Source: Lanius collurio (Eukaryota > Chordata > Aves > Passeriformes > Laniidae). Taken from it: 64,000 nucleotides of DNA. Below, one piece after another: positions 26,214 through 38,400 of this stretch. The DNA lies in NCBI GenBank assembly GCA_020086605.1, contig JACBWW010000015.1:25734483-25798482 (forward strand), in the 5' to 3' direction. Position 1 is the first letter of the stretch, and each line of letters begins with the position of its first letter. Made by a program: the position numbers and the translations under genes. A model generated the notes under the pieces. It ran no database searches. It had not been told where the DNA came from and saw only the letters and a list, made by a program, of their open reading frames with translations.

Positions 26214-26480
26214 CATGGTGTAGTGGGTTGAATCTGAGCTGATAGACAGATTTTTAGACCAATAGCGCTTCTTACAATTCACACATTTAAATCACATGGA
26301 AAGGCAGGAGTTCCTCTTGTTCCAGCCCGCCTGAGGGAGGTGGGGAGGCCTTGGAGCCTCTGGGCCCCGCCAGGCCGAGGCCCTGGCAGGCCGGGCCGAA
26401 GCCCCGGCCCCCTTCTCCTCTTCCTGATGCCGCAGCATGGACCCTGGGCCGCTGGGGAAGGAGCCATCCCAGAGCCCAGG

Positions 26481-26558
26481 CAGCTAAACTCAGCCATGGA
26501 CTGCTAAACCCAGCCATGGCAGCTAAACTCAGCCATGGACTGCTAAACCCAGCCATAG
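26481..26558 (+). repeat. 39-bp tandem repeat, two copies, in LTR U3
   Basis: Copies at 26481-26519 and 26520-26558 differ at one base near the end. Each copy is itself two related units of about 20 bp built on GCTAAACYCAGCCATGG, so the core occurs four times. More diverged versions follow to about 26605. Confidence 0.9.
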
Positions 26559-27426
26559 ACTGCCAGACAGCTGGACCCAGCCTTGGACTGCTGCGCAGCT
26601 GGGATCTTTCCAGAGGGGTTTCTTGGGACCGGCGGGTTTCCCACCACCACCCCCCCGCCCCGTTCTCCACATGGAGCCAGCGGGAGCCTCCTTTCTACCG
26701 CCAGCAGCACAAAAAGAGCAAGGCTTTTCTTCACAATAAAGCCTTAACAAGACCATCCTTCTCCATAGAGGTTTCAGAGTCAGTGTGAGCCATGTGAGAC
26801 AGAGATGAAATGGCAGCGGAGAAAAGGGGCGGTGCCGCGTTCCTCGCGCGGAGCTTAAAAATACTTCTTGCATGCGGTGGTAAGAAACTGTAATATCTCA
26901 AACTGTTTGTCTCTTCAATCCATTTGAAGTACATGGGGGGATGGAAGACTTATGTGTGGCCCGTGAAGTTTGTGAAGAGAGAGTGCCTATGCCAGGATAT
27001 ATAGAAGCAGTGAGAACATTTAAGGATTTGTAGCAGAAAAAGCCTTTGTGTTCAGGCCAAAATGACCCATCCTTAAAAAAAGCTGATAACCCCATGTGAT
27101 GGCCCATGTATGTGGCAGTGTGAAAAAACTGATATTTTTTCATAGAAAAAATGTATTACACCACAGCAGATTGTTTCTTTCCGGGCGGGTCTGTTGTTGG
27201 GGGCAGCTTGAGTAACCATGTGAAGCAAGAAGAAGAAACCCTTTTTCCTTAAGCATAAGAAAGAGACCTTTTTTTAAGAACTGTAACCCTGACTAGAATC
27301 CTATGTTGTGTTATCTTTTGTGCTAGTTAAAAGAGAAGAGTAAAGCGCTGAGAAGAAGAGAGCAGGGGGAGGGTGTGTATGTGTTTTAATTTCTTGTTAT
27401 ATCTTTTAACTTTTAATTCTGTTAGT

Positions 27427-27432
27427 AATAAA
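27427..27432 (+). terminator. LTR poly(A) signal AATAAA
   Basis: AATAAA with a downstream T/G-rich stretch (CCTGTTTTTTGCC), placed as in the LTR at 18353-19866. Confidence 0.7.
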
Positions 27433-27587
27433 CTTTTTCTCCTGGTACTGCAAATGTTTAAGTGTGAACCTGTTTTTTGCCTCACAGCTATCTAGTTTTC
27501 CCCAATATTTTCTTATTTTGTTTTCTTTATAAAATAATTGATATTTTAGATGCTTGATGCTTGGTTGTGTCAAACCGCAACACATGG

Positions 27588-29272
27588 GAAAGGCAACAAT
27601 ACTGCCAACCACAGGATTGCACAGGAGCCCATTCCATCAAATTCTCATCCAGGTCCCTTAAAAATCATTCTCCATCTTTATGCAATACCCATCTTCATAC
27701 TGAGAGTCTGCTGTTAGAGGCTTTGAAGACAGTAGGGGTCCAGGGATTGCCCACAGGATTTTTGATTAGCTCACATAAGTTAATCATGAATCATGATTGC
27801 TTCAACCCACACTTACCTATTCCTGTCAGAGCTACTCTTAGCAGCAGTTTTGTGCTTTTCTATCTTCCCACAGAAATGAATTGTCATCAGGGAGACATAC
27901 CGTCCTTAACAGACCCTCTTATTGAATGAGTGTCCCTAGTTTCACGACCACAGCAAATGCATTCACTACAGCTCCCTCATAAGTCATGGTCCATCAGAAT
28001 GCTGACCTATTGGGTAATTAGCCAGTCAATAGGTATTACATGGGCTTCCATGCTCTTCTCTCTCTTCTCCCTCCTCCCTGACTGCACATCCAAGGGGTGC
28101 TGTTCACATATAACCATGGATGTTACTAATGTGTGGTGGCACATTAAACTCAGGACACAACTTCCTCTCTCCTCTACACATGTGGTTGCCCCATCACCCC
28201 CGCTGGCCTGAGGCCACCAAGGGAAGAATGTTCCCTCCATATTCCTGTCATTTTTGTTCACCACAAAAAAAAAACCAAAAAACCCAACAAAACAAAAACA
28301 AACAAACAACAAAAAAAAAAACAAAAAAAACCCAACAAACAAAAAACCCCCCACCAAAACCCCAGAACAAGTGAATGGAACAGTTTCATTCCAAATTGTT
28401 CCAGAAAGGGCATGAGAAGTGGCAACACTGCAATTCAGTCAGAAGACTTTATTTTAGCTTTGATGCTTTTCTCTTGTGATTTAGAACTGTCTGTCCTCAG
28501 TATTCCTTTATTTAGTGTGTGGATGCAAGGGCAAGAACCCAGAAAATATCCATTTTTTTCCCCTTCTTTTATTCCTCCTGATGAAACTTGAAGAACTAGT
28601 TTTGGTTTGTTTCTTTTTTCACAGAGAGAAAAATAACAAAAGTGGCAAGAAAATCCCTTCACCCTCTAATTTGAAAAGAACAGGCACTGGTCTGGTTTTG
28701 CTCCAGTGAAGTAAGGTGTTGTTACTGCTGAACAGAGTGACTTTTTCTCTAAAATAGAACTCTGTGATGTGGACATTATACCAGCATAACTAAAATAGAA
28801 TCACATTTGTTTTCTCCTCACTCACAGTAGCTAAAACTGCCAACTTTTCTGTGTAAACAAGCCATCCTAGTGTCATACCTGGATCATGGTTTTGCAGAAC
28901 TCTTTGAGACAGCTGTCCTTGCCCATTAGTTTCAAAGCATTTCTGCGGTTGCCTAGACAAACATACAGTAGGGTGGCAAATGTAATCTAATCTGGCTATA
29001 GTGTCCCATTGCCACCCAAGACAGGAAGTTACACAGCATAGAAAACCTCTGGCTTGAAAATACTCTACCAAAGACCCTGGTGAATGTGAAGTCACAGGGT
29101 TAATTTCAGTTTACTAGAGAAATCTCTGTTTATAATACCAGAAAAGATGATGGTAGTATTGGCATGGATGTTCCCATTTTCATCTGTTCTTTCAGAGTAT
29201 TATTTGCTCTTTTTTTGTAGGTCAGATGATAATAATTTACTATGGAACTGTTAATATGAAGGTAGGTATTAC
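27588..29272. other. unique non-coding DNA
   Basis: Open frames up to 122 codons (27561-27929) show no recognisable domain. An A/C-rich tract occupies 28260-28368. Confidence 0.6.
28260..28368. repeat. A/C-rich low-complexity tract
   Basis: Runs of A broken by CC, AAAC and AACCC units over about 110 bp, with no G until near the end. Confidence 0.9.
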
Positions 29273-29430
29273 ATCATAGAAGCATAGAATCATCATAGAA
29301 TTATCATAGAATCATAGATTGATAGATTCATGGAATGGCTTAGGTTGGAAGAGGCCTTAAAGATACTTTAATTCCAACCTCACTGCTGTGGGCAGGGACA
29401 CCTTTCACCAGACTCTTTCACTATATCATA
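29273..29430 (-). mobile_element. CR1 LINE 3' end with expanded octamers
   Basis: The plus strand shows CATAGAAT-type octamers at 29274-29330. The CR1 phrase follows: ATGGCTTAGGTTGGAAGAGG, CCTTAAAGATACTT, TTCCAACCTC, and GGGCAGGGACACCTTTC. This is the reverse complement of the avian CR1 3' end, so the copy runs on the minus strand and is heavily 5' truncated. Several irregular extra octamers have accumulated at the tail. Confidence 0.9.
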
Positions 29431-32400
29431 TTTTCACTAGGTATACATCCTCATTCTGTTTCTCCCAAGGACTGGGGGTCATTATAAACGGCCTAGTTTC
29501 AGTGTATTTTTGATCTGGTTTTTTTTGTCTAAAGCTCATTTGTTCTTTTTTTAAAAAAAACAACCTCTTAATATTTCAGGATTCACACGACCAATCCCAG
29601 TTTCCCAGCTAGAAGTTAGCAGAGGATGTGATATAAACTATATCCAAACTCAAATAGACACATTCATGCAAAATTTGCTAGAATACAAGCATCATTAAAT
29701 CATCCATAAAGATATATTGAAATTTTAAAAGAAATTATAACTTTGATGTTATTAACGATGACTTTAAAGAGACTAATTAGAATTTGTTCTATTTGTCACT
29801 ATGACTGATACTCTCTCATCTTGGCTGAAAATCCACTCTTGGAAACACTACAAAACATTTTGAAGAAATAAAAAGAAGTGAAATTGGGGTGCAAAATATC
29901 AACTATGCTGTTTAGTGATATAGTTTCTCTCTCCCATCAACAGCTGCTCATGCAAGTCACATCTAAGGAGGTCACAATCATGTGATCTGTTCCACTAAAC
30001 ACAAATCTTTGATTTTCTGCTGCATGCTACCCATGAATTACTTCCCCCCGTACTTAGCATAGTGCTGTGAGCACTTTTTCTCTTCTAGAACAGATTGCGA
30101 GGATTGAAGAGATTTATATTTCTTGCAAACAGCCACCCATCGTTGGAGGTTACTCTCCTTCCTTGTATTCTATGGATGGTATGGATGGAAAGAGAAGTTT
30201 ATTCTTGGCAAGACTTTCCACATGTTTAAATTTTTCCACTTTCCCAAGCAAGGCTTTTGTCTTTGTGTCTAAAATTGAGAATAATCTCAAAATTGAGATG
30301 GGCCATTATGTAATGAGATCAGAAGGAAACTCTTTCCCCTATGCTTGTAAGCTTCAATTCTGTCTCTCACTAGTTATTTTTAAGGCATGTATCCTTATGA
30401 CCCAAGGCAATCCATAAATTGCACATTACTAAAAGCCTTAAAATGGCTTGAGATAACAGACGTTCCTGTAACAAGAACAGACTGAAAAATGATTTCCAAG
30501 AACTTTTATAAGTTCCTGTATTATTATTTAATTATTCCATTTCATCTATAATGGCCCAACCGCAAGACAGGAATTCAATTGTAACTGTTTGGCACCTTAA
30601 AGCACGCCTTTCTGTCTGTATCAAGAACTTGGTTCTTTTTTGCTTAACATGATTTGTCTAAAATGTTAGGCATCTTATCCAAACTATTCTTTTCTCCTGT
30701 TCCCTTTACAAAACAACCCACCATACCTCAATAGGCTGAATTACCTCTGTAATTTTCACAAATCCTTGAACAAGTGTGCAGAGTGTCTAGCTGAGGCAAG
30801 ACACCATTTTTCAGATGATAAAATTTAGATGATGTGTCTTATCCTAAAGAAACACAAATTACATTAAGAAAGAATCTTCCAAAGTATTTTAAAACTCTTA
30901 TTATTAAATGGTGTTATTTACTTTTGAAGTAAACTTGTCAGTGTTTTATAAAAGTCTGGATTTATATGAAGAGAGTCTTCAAACGCAAGGTATTTTTCTA
31001 AAACTGGTGGGGTCTTTGAAAAAGCTCTTGTTTTCCTTCCTAATTCTCCCTTTGCTGCTATTTAAAAGAGCAGTGAAAAATGTGCTCACTCTAACTTGGA
31101 CAGAGATAGTCCAAACTAATCCTATGCTTTCTTTCCAAGTAGTCTGATCCAAAAATCCATTGAGGTCATTGATGTTTAAATTGGTTTTGGCCTCCAATGG
31201 AAACATGTAAGAGCTCATTTTGTAGCTTCAGGCCTTGTGCTAGTACCGGGCACAAGTGCTATTTATCCTTCCTATGCATAGAAATCCAGCTAAAAGAGGC
31301 AGCCAATTATTTTGGTCCAATTTTTCATGGTTTTGATGGAAATGAAAGAAGGGAACAAAATCCACTTATTAAAACTGGCCCGTCTCCATTTTATTCAAAT
31401 GGGTCACAGTTCATTTCAGACATTCCTACTGAAAATATACTGCTGTTGGGAGAATAAGCAGCAATAAGATTTATCATTATCTACAATGAAAAACTTGTGG
31501 ATGGACACCAGTTTTCCATGTACTTTTAGAATATTTTTCTTCTAAAATAATAATAAGTATGTTAAAATTAAACTTTTGCTCTTTTATCCTCTTCTTGGAC
31601 TACGACAGAATATTCAAGATGACTAAACCATTCCTAATTCACTTCTGCATGATTCAATCAAACACATTCAATTAGAATATTGGGTGACAAAACAAAAAAT
31701 AAGTTAAAAATTAAAAATTCACACTTCCTCCTCTGAGATGAGCCATTTGAGAAAAAGTTTATTAAATAAAACCCAATTAGTGACATAGTAAAACATTCCA
31801 AATACCATCCCTAAATGTTACCAAGCTGAATGTTCAGACATTGCTACAGATGAGTAGACATACTACTCTGGCATGGGCTTCAAAATGTAATTATAGATGT
31901 CAATCAGGGAGTCTTTATGTTTGAATACTTAAATTTTTCACTGTCTCCCTCTACACTCCTACACTCTCTTTTTTTTTTTTTTTTTAATCTCCAGTGATCT
32001 TATTAAGTAATGGGTTTAAGTTTTTGAACCTATCACTGATCATAAAGTTGAAATCCTAATAGCCTCAGCTTGTCATCCAAGCAGACTTCTTGCAACATCT
32101 AACTGGAGGCTGAAGAAGAAACTGCTTCTTCCTTACACTGCCTTTTCTATAGTCCTTGCATAGCTAAGTGTCTTGACTAACTTTGTTTTTTCCCTAAACC
32201 CTCCATTTCTCCATTACAGTGAGAGCTGTGTGTGGTTTCTTCCATAGGTTAAATATTCAGAGGTCTAATCCAAAGCTTTGTAAAACATTATTTGAAAACC
32301 ATGGTCTTGTAAGTGCATTTGTGAATGTCTTTATCCAGTGCGTGTGCTGTCAATACCTTTGAGACGAATTCTTTTCTTTCTTGGACCTGATTTTAAGCTG

Positions 32401-32454
32401 AATTTGTTTTACAAGGAAAGCTGGCTAGAGAATGAGAACTATATTTTTTGTGGC
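29431..32454. other. unique non-coding DNA
   Basis: No gene supported. The 116-codon frame at 30067-30417 sits behind a good splice-acceptor-like site (see findings). A 17-T run lies at 31969-31985. Confidence 0.55.
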
Positions 32455-33187
32455 AGTATGGGAGGTTTCCAGTGTAGGGTGCTGCACCTGAGGCAGGGCA
32501 ACCCCTAGTATCAGCACAGGCTAGGGGACGGAGAACAGCCCTGCCCAGAAGGACTTGGGGCAGCTGGTGGGTGAGAGGCTGGACATCATCCAGCCATGTG
32601 CACTCACAGCCCAGAGAGCCAAATATATCCAAAGCAGCATGGGCAGCAGGGCAAGGGAGGGGATTCTCTCTCTCTGCCCTGCTCTGGTGAGACCCCACCT
32701 GCAGTGCTGCATCACCTCTGGGGTCCCAGCACAGGAAGTACATGGACCTGTTGGAGCGAGTCCAGAGGAGGACACCAAGATGATCAGAGGGCTGGAGGAC
32801 CACTCCTCTGAGGAGAGGCTAAGAAGAATTTGGATTGCTCAGGATGGAGAAGTCTTCTGGTGATCTAATTATGGCCTTCTAGCACCTGAAGGGAGCCTAC
32901 AGGAATAATGGAGAAGGACTGCATACAAGGGCATGCAGTGACAGGACAGGGGGAAATGGCTTCAAAGAGAAAGAGAATAGGTTTAGACTAGAGGTTGGGA
33001 AGAAATTCTTTCAGATTGCCCAGATAAATTGTGGATGTCCCATTCCTGGAAGTGTTCAAAGCCAAATTTAATGAGGCTCTGAGCAACCTGGACTGCTGAA
33101 AGATTTCCCTGCCCATGGCAGGGCTGTTGGAACTAGGTGATCTTTAAGGTCTTTGTCAACCCAAACCATTCTGTGATTCCATGAAAT
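32455..33187 (+). mobile_element. CR1 LINE, 5' truncated, plus strand
   Basis: About 730 bp of the CR1 3' part. Familiar phrases appear in order: GAGAGGCTGGACATCATCCA near 32573, GTGAGACCCCACCTGCAGTG near 32688, CTGGAGGACC and GAGGAGAGGCTAAGAAGA near 32800, the TTGGGAAGAAATTCTTT region near 32995, then CATTCTGTGATTCCATGAA at 33168-33186. The upstream part covers the end of ORF2. Open frames on both strands here (for example 32393-32863) derive from the element and carry indels, so nothing is translatable as a full protein. It is the longest CR1 copy in the window. Confidence 0.95.
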
Positions 33188-35184
33188 TTGTCCTCGTTCT
33201 TCATAAGAACAAACAGTTAAAGAGAGGGTCCAAAGGTGTGTGGGAATGACGAAATTCACCAGTCTACACTCCAAGAGCCCATACTCTGAATATAGAATGT
33301 AAAAGTTTCCATCAAGAAGAGAAATTAAAGAAGAGGGAAATATCTGAAGGTATCACAATAGTTGGAGCAAAACTTTCCCTGAAGTATTTTCTTCTTAGAC
33401 TTTCCCTTCAAATCATTGAGATTTATTTGAGAGAGCCAGGACTGTGACTTTTATAAAGCTCTGAACATTGTTTCAAGTATTCTTTTATGAATATTTTTGT
33501 TTTATTTTTAATTTCACTGAAAAAATGGAATAGACAACGTTTTCTAGGATTGTCAAAAAGCAATTTAGGGAGGATATTATTTTAGTGCTCTGTTTCTAAA
33601 TTCAGCTATATGTTAGAGATTGTTCAGATCTTCTTAATGTTGACTGTAATTGCCATGATGAAGTTTGTAGCTGTGTCCTTTGAAATAGGATGGCTTGCAA
33701 AAGAGGAGCAATGATTCCCTCCTGACACAGGAAACCACAAACAAATACTACCATGATATACATCCATTATTGCTGACTATTTGTGTCAGTGTCTTCTCCC
33801 TCCATGACACTGTTATCTGTACTTTAAATTTCCCTCCTTTAGATCACAAAAATATGCTCTGGTGAAATGTTACAGCTGGAAATTTGTCTAGAATTGTCAG
33901 TGATTAAATTGGTTAGATTTAATGTAACATGCTTAGAGCCACAACAGCAACATTGACAGAGATATCCTATCTGGACAGCATTTTTATTACTCTTGGACAC
34001 AGCTGCAAGGATCTTGGTGAACGGCTATGACTAGGTTGGATTGTTCAGGTGCCTTTTGGTCCCCTGCTCATCTGTCAGTGGTGAGATAGAAAACTGATAA
34101 ACAGGATGTCCATAGCACTAAGGAACTGAAGATTATTTCATATACGTTCTCATTTCACCTTTGAATTGAAGTGAAACCTTTCAGTGCTTTCCATCTAAGG
34201 CCACAGTGAAAGAGGAATGTCCACTTCTCTCTCCTCTGGGACTAGAAGATTAGATCCGCTCTCTCATTTTCCTCCTGGTGGGAAGTGTCTGGCTTTGCCT
34301 CTCAGTTCTGTCCTCCATGTAAGATATCTATTGGTGGTTTCATTTTTTTAATGGAAACAGTTTTTCTAAAAGTTGTGTTAGGTTTGTTTTGGTTTTAGTT
34401 TTGGTTTTTACACATACGTGTGGTTAGTCTTAGTTTTGATATGCCACAGAGGCAGGCAGCCTTCTCTTACCGTAGGTGATAATACACTGCCTACTTTTCT
34501 TCTTTTCTTTTGTTCTCTCCACACACAAATACCAACAGAGCTAATCCATTGTAAACAGGAATGTAGGAGCCAGTGCCTTGAATAACAGCTGATTTAATGC
34601 TGCATAGATGTGCTGGCTGCCAGCACCAAGACTCATTTTTCAGTTGTTCTTCAGGCTGTTAAATTATCAACAGGTGTTCCTAATAGGGGAAGTGGTATGT
34701 TGTTGATGACACAGTGCTGATTCATTCTCACCCTGGGTGCACCAACCCACGTCCAAAGGGAGCTACTGTGACAACAAGGTGGTGGCAGGCAACCCACAAT
34801 GTCTCTTCTTCCAGACACCACAGTTGTGCTCTCTGAATTTGCTCCTCCCAGAGGTCCCAGTTTTACAGTTCTGTGCATGTATTGGCATCAAAGTAAGGGA
34901 CTGGTAGAAGCCTGTCGCTGAGAGGCTGGTTATTTGTCTTGGAGTTAGACTAAACATTTCAGGGAATCCATGCTTGGAGGCCAATTTCTTGAAGATTAGA
35001 CGCATGGATTGGCATAACTCTGAGCTTCAGTTAAGAAATCTTATACCACTTAAAACACTTACTGAACCTAAGTTTCCAATTTTACAGACAAGTGTCTATT
35101 TTAATTGTCATTTATGTTTCTTTCACATATAACATTGAAAGCTCTATTAAATTTTTCATCACAAGCAATGTCCAGATGTCAATG
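33188..35184. other. unique non-coding DNA
   Basis: No gene or transposon recognised. A short GTTTTGGTTTTAG-type tract lies at about 34380-34410. Confidence 0.6.
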
Positions 35185-35425
35185 TCATAGAAACATAGAA
35201 AGGTTTTGGTTGAAACGGACCCTAAAAATCATCCAGTTCCAATCCCCCTGATGTGGGCAGGAACACCTCCCACTAGACCAGGTTGCTTAATGCCCTTGAA
35301 CATTACCGGGGAGAAAGCATCCACAGCTTCTCTGGACAACCTATTCCAGTTTCTCACCACTCTCACAGCAAAGAATTTCTTCCATATGTCTAACCCTTCT
35401 TTTAGTCTGAAAGATATTTTGTTAA
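35185..35425 (-). mobile_element. CR1 LINE 3' fragment
   Basis: Plus-strand phrases are TCATAGAAACATAGAA, ATCATCCAGTTCCAATCCCC, GGGCAGGAACACCTCCCACT, AGACCAGGTTGC, and then CAGCAAAGAATTTCTTCC. These are the reverse complement of an avian CR1 3' end, about 240 bp. The boundary at 35425 is approximate. Confidence 0.92.
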
Positions 35426-38400
35426 ACAAGTTTATTATTTTCAGGCTAGCCTTGGGCCATGCACATATCAAAGAAAAAGGAACTGTCCAAACCTGCTTGT
35501 AACTAACACAAGCCAGTATCCAAATGTGCTAATCTCTTCTGTGAACATGTCAAACAGTTGTCTGAATCAAAAAAGGCAACTGGACTGCAAAACAGGTTCC
35601 TTATGATGCTGTCTACCTGTGTAATAAATCAACACTGCATTATCTAATGGTCTCCTCTTGCTCTAAGAAACAGATCTGTGATTGCAATGCATGTTATGAA
35701 AACCATGGCATCATCCTATTACACTCGTGCTTTAGATGACAGATGATTACAGATCGGATGCCTGCATGTCCAAAATCCAAGATATCAATATGAGAAATTA
35801 GTCTCATATAAAGGGTATATTTGAATATGTGAATGGTGAGAAGGTTACTGAGCTTTAAAGAAATGTTTTTTTTAAGAAAGGCCACTGGCAACAGGGAAGC
35901 AGTGGCAGTGTGGGCACTGTCTTGTAGTGTTGACTCTGATGATTGGTCCATTCAGGCCTGTATTTCCCCTCAACAGCAGTTTTACTTTACATTTTACAGG
36001 GAAATAAGGCTAATGATCAGATAGTCAGGCCTATATCCCTTCTAAAACACTTTGTTGTTGATATGGTACAAAACCCTGGGCATTTTCCATATCCATATCT
36101 TACTTTGAATGCTTCTGAGTTACTGAGTCTAACAATACTTTGTAGCAATGAGTTTCACAAGGAAATGTGTAGGATGGGAAAGCTTTTCTCAAGATCAACT
36201 TTCAATTTTCCATATTTAGATTTTAATTCTTGTTCATGAAGTTTTCTTCCCTTTACAGCACATTTGGACACTGTGGGTACCTTAAAATTAATAACATGAA
36301 TGTTTGACTCTCCTTAAAGAGACATTTCTTTATACTTAATTTCCAGGGGCATCTATCTTCGGCATTTAGTCCTCTGTGAAGAACCACCTCTGAAGTAGCA
36401 TTTTTAGAGTAGGTTTTCTTAATAATCTTTAAATTTTTGTAGATGTAATTTTCTTGGGTTGGGGGAACAGTCTAGCTATTTTTGGGGGGGGATTAAATAG
36501 CAGATTTAAAGCCTAGTAAAAATATAAGTTATTCCTACTGCATATGTTACTTTGCCAACATTGAATTTCCCTTCCCACTGCAGTTCCCAGTTTTTTCAGT
36601 TTACTTATATGTCTTGGAAACTTTGATAAGGTCTGATAAAGACAAGGGAAGGCGAATTTTTTTTCATGTCATGGTTTATTCCCCTTTTCAAATTTTACAA
36701 AAGTTTTGGTTCTTCTTTAAAGTGAGATGAGTTTGTACAGTTAACAGTAATTTCCTCTCTTCGCTAAGGAGGAAGACTATATATTGCTTCTTTGGAATTA
36801 CAGCATTGACTGAGCAAAGAATAAATTTTACATGAAATTCAAACAAATACATGTTTATCTGGTGAAACTAATTTAAAATTGGATTCTCTTCTAGATGAAG
36901 TACCTTTTTAGCCAGAAAAAAAATAGTTATTCATCTTCTTCAAATGTTCTTTGTATTCAACTCCATTGAAAGATCTAGTGCCAAAATGGGGCAAACTTAT
37001 AATTTTATTTTAATCTAATTTGTCATTTACAGTAACTGTATTATGAGCTCAAGTCACAGTATCTATCATACATTAATCATCCATGCATTACCAGGGCATA
37101 GTTTTGGTAAAAGCAGTCAGTTTATCTGCTGGTGGTGAGGGCATTTCCACAACTCAGCTTACTTATTTTAAATTAAAACTTACTTATTAACTTCCTGGAT
37201 TTATAATGCCTAAGTTGAAATAATTACAGTGAGTCTCTGATGTTTGGTTGGTCTCTTCCTTAAATTGTTTCAACATGCTTTTAACCTTCCTGTCACTTTC
37301 AGGAATTTTAGCTGTTAAAAATGCACTTTCACAGGTCAGATCTTTACTTCTGTGGGAATCCACATATAATTTTCAAAATTACTGCGCAGCTGATATAGGC
37401 ATGATTGTCACTCTCTGGAAATTTTTAAACAGCCTTCCACTTTCAATAACATATTTGCTCCATGGGAACTGTTGTTAAGGGATTTCAGGACTGGAAAGGC
37501 TTCAGGTGCCCACATGACCATTGCACAATACTTAAAAAAGCAGACCTGCTTTGTGGGTCCTCCAAAAACTGAGATTGCAGTGGGCACAGAGTAAGCAGTT
37601 ATTTAAAATACCTGCAATGTACAGAACACTGCATGGCAGTGGTGTCATAAACAGACACAGCAAGTACAGCAGCCATTACTCAGCTGTGTGCAACTTTGTC
37701 ACGTTTTAATGCTTCCAGCCAACACTTTGACAGCACTTTGTCTCAGCCTGATGTTTTTATTACATTTGCCTTATATTTAAGTCACAGCTAAAATGATTAA
37801 TTGAATTAAAGAGGAATTCATTCTCTGGCATTTTTCTTTTTTTTTTTGCTGGAAAGTCTTAGCTGTTCCCAGAAAAGCTGTAGTTTTTGCCTCCAAAGAG
37901 AACTTGCAGCGTGGCTGTCTTGTCTCAGAGAGCTGTGTTTCAGGCAAATTTTGAGTTAAAGTTTAAAATGTCTGGCAAAGCTCCCTTGGAGTGAGCTTAA
38001 TAGAGGTTTCCTTGTGTGCTGCACTGCAATCCCCTGAGGATTCTCCCTGTTCTGGGCACTCACAGGAGCATTGCTCCAGGAGCAGCCAAAGGAGGGGTGG
38101 GCACATGAGTTCTGCATCTGCCCCCAGTGGTCCAAAAGAGGCACTTTGACATGCAGAGTTAAACAAAGCTTTCACAGCTACTCCTCCACAAGGCTGTCAG
38201 GGAATGCTGTGGCAACTGACACAGAAACCAGAGAGACTTTAATCCATGCTTTCCTGATTTGATTATGGGGAGGGACAATTGGGAGATGCAGAAAGAGAGC
38301 AATAGGTTATATCCCTCTCTTTTGATGAGAGATGAGTAATGAGCAGTGATGAGCTGCCAGTCTAGACAAAGAATTGCACTTAAAATTTCTAATTAAAATC

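Larger units (their letters stand above)
26219..27582 (+). mobile_element. complete solo LTR of an endogenous retrovirus, ERVL-like
   Basis: The 1364-bp element starts TGTAGTGGGTTGAATC and ends GTCAAACCGCAACA. It is flanked by a perfect 5-bp duplication, CATGG, at 26214-26218 and 27583-27587. Its 3' end is the near reverse complement of the 5' end of the LTR at 18353. Its poly(A) region (AATAAACTT, then AAGTGTGAACCTGTTTT) matches the other LTR's (AATAAACTT, then AAGTTTGAGCCTGTTTT), so both belong to one family or to sister subfamilies. A GC-rich block at 26300-26460 and tandem repeats at 26481-26558 fill the U3. CCAAT is at 26260. No internal retroviral sequence is attached. Several overlapping open frames on both strands at 26280-26870 follow from high GC content and are not called. 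Confidence 0.9.

Noticed and set aside
26287..26873. Several overlapping frames (up to 145 codons) in the second solo LTR
   Set aside because: Frames overlap on both strands across GC-rich and tandem-repeat sequence, and no domain is seen.
18353..27582. A single 9-kb provirus between two LTRs
   Set aside because: Each LTR has its own 5-bp duplication, the LTRs are too different to be a pair, and no retroviral internal sequence lies between them.
32393..32863. 136- and 102-codon frames on opposite strands
   Set aside because: Both derive from the CR1 copy at 32455-33187.
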